NCBI GenBank assembly: GCA_964618975.1
Contig: CAZUDI010000029.1
Coordinates: 1 to 45,948 of the forward strand
From: CAZUDI01 sp964618975
Lineage (GTDB): Bacteria; Desulfobacterota; Desulfomonilia; UBA1062
DNA: 45,948 nt
Direction of reading: 5' to 3'
Translations under genes and position numbers: made by a program
Part shown: in pieces, positions 45,803 to 45,948 of the stretch
Layout of the letters: the number at the start of each line of letters is the position of its first letter
Position numbering within the stretch: position 1 is the first letter of the stretch
The notes under the pieces: generated by a model
What the model saw: only the letters and a program-made list of their open reading frames with translations
Told to the model about the DNA's origin: nothing
Databases searched by the model: none

Positions 45803-45948
45803 TCCAGTTGTTCCTGAGCCAGTTGTCAATCCAACCTTTCCCGAATGCGTCCACAATATATTTTGAGTCACTATAAACTGTTACGCGGCATGGTTCTTTC
45901 AGTGCTTTCAACCCCTCGATGACAGCGCTCAGTTCCATACGGTTATTC
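45780..45948 (-). pseudogene. rnhA: RNase HI fragment, truncated at its 3' end and running off the window
   Basis: Minus-strand reading enters from the right edge as NNRMELSAVIEGLKALKEP and continues VYSDSKYIVDAF and NWLRNNWIKKDKTPV, matching RNase HI from about E. coli residue 44 to 94. The catalytic Glu of NRMEL and Asp of SDS are present. After KKDKTPV the homology stops and the frame continues as antisense of rpoD, so the third Asp and the C-terminal half are missing. The stretch is visibly more AT-rich than rpoD. The 5' part lies outside the window. Confidence 0.85.

Overview
The window is a GC-rich, gene-dense piece of a Gram-negative bacterial chromosome. The evidence for an outer membrane with LPS is a complete Tol-Pal operon, a BepA-like periplasmic metalloprotease, and HldD, which makes the ADP-heptose used in LPS core. 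MurE carries the DNPR motif of meso-diaminopimelate-adding enzymes. Several contexts resemble Desulfobacterota/Deltaproteobacteria: the order rpsU-yqeY-mutS2-dnaG-rpoD, a cytidylate-kinase-like protein next to an alpha-glucan phosphorylase, and an OFA-type MFS carrier. That assignment is an inference from gene content, not from a search. A run of exactly 100 N inside mutS2 and an abrupt composition and homology break at the right edge suggest a draft or metagenomic scaffold.

Layout. 1-2692: the 3' part of an XPB-type repair helicase overlapping a helicase-associated partner gene. 2765-4072 (minus): a BepA/YfgC-like M48 peptidase with a TPR-like tail. 4279-6666: a large secreted FN3/calcium-binding/PKD-repeat protein behind a convincing sigma-54 promoter with an upstream tandem site. 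6739-8046 (minus): an OFA-family transporter with a near-consensus sigma-70 promoter and a palindromic operator, ending at a strong bidirectional terminator. 8498-25873 (minus): a complete dcw cell-wall/division cluster, read mraZ, rsmH, ftsL, ftsI, murE, murF, mraY, an uncharacterised 45-codon ORF, murD, ftsW, murG, murC, murB, ftsQ, ftsA, ftsZ, alr. Most junctions overlap by 4-34 bp and no ddl is present. 26083-32295 (plus, divergent from mraZ): a soluble PAS histidine kinase, tolQ, tolR, tolA-like, tolB, pal, cpoB and a cytidylate-kinase-like gene. 32400-34952: glgP-type phosphorylase. 35185-36025: a frameshifted short-chain dehydrogenase. 36288-37259: hldD. 37320-37404: tRNA-Leu(UAG). 37807-39198: a REC-REC-HD-GYP regulator. 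39300-45802: the macromolecular-synthesis operon rpsU, yqeY, mutS2 (interrupted by the N gap), dnaG, rpoD. The right edge holds a 3'-truncated RNase HI gene on the minus strand.

How it fits together. The dcw cluster makes lipid II from UDP-MurNAc (MurB/C/D/E/F, MraY, MurG, with Alr supplying D-Ala) and builds the divisome (FtsZ/A/Q/L/I/W). The divergent operon makes the Tol-Pal machine that constricts the outer membrane during the same division. The shared 209-bp intergenic region carries a consensus promoter for mraZ, a three-unit GTG-repeat MraZ box just downstream of it, and further ten-base-spaced TGNCA units beside the kinase start. MraZ might therefore influence both operons. The least explained items are the 45-residue ORF between mraY and murD, the kinase leading the tol operon, the sigma-54-controlled surface protein, and the rpoD/RNase HI junction.
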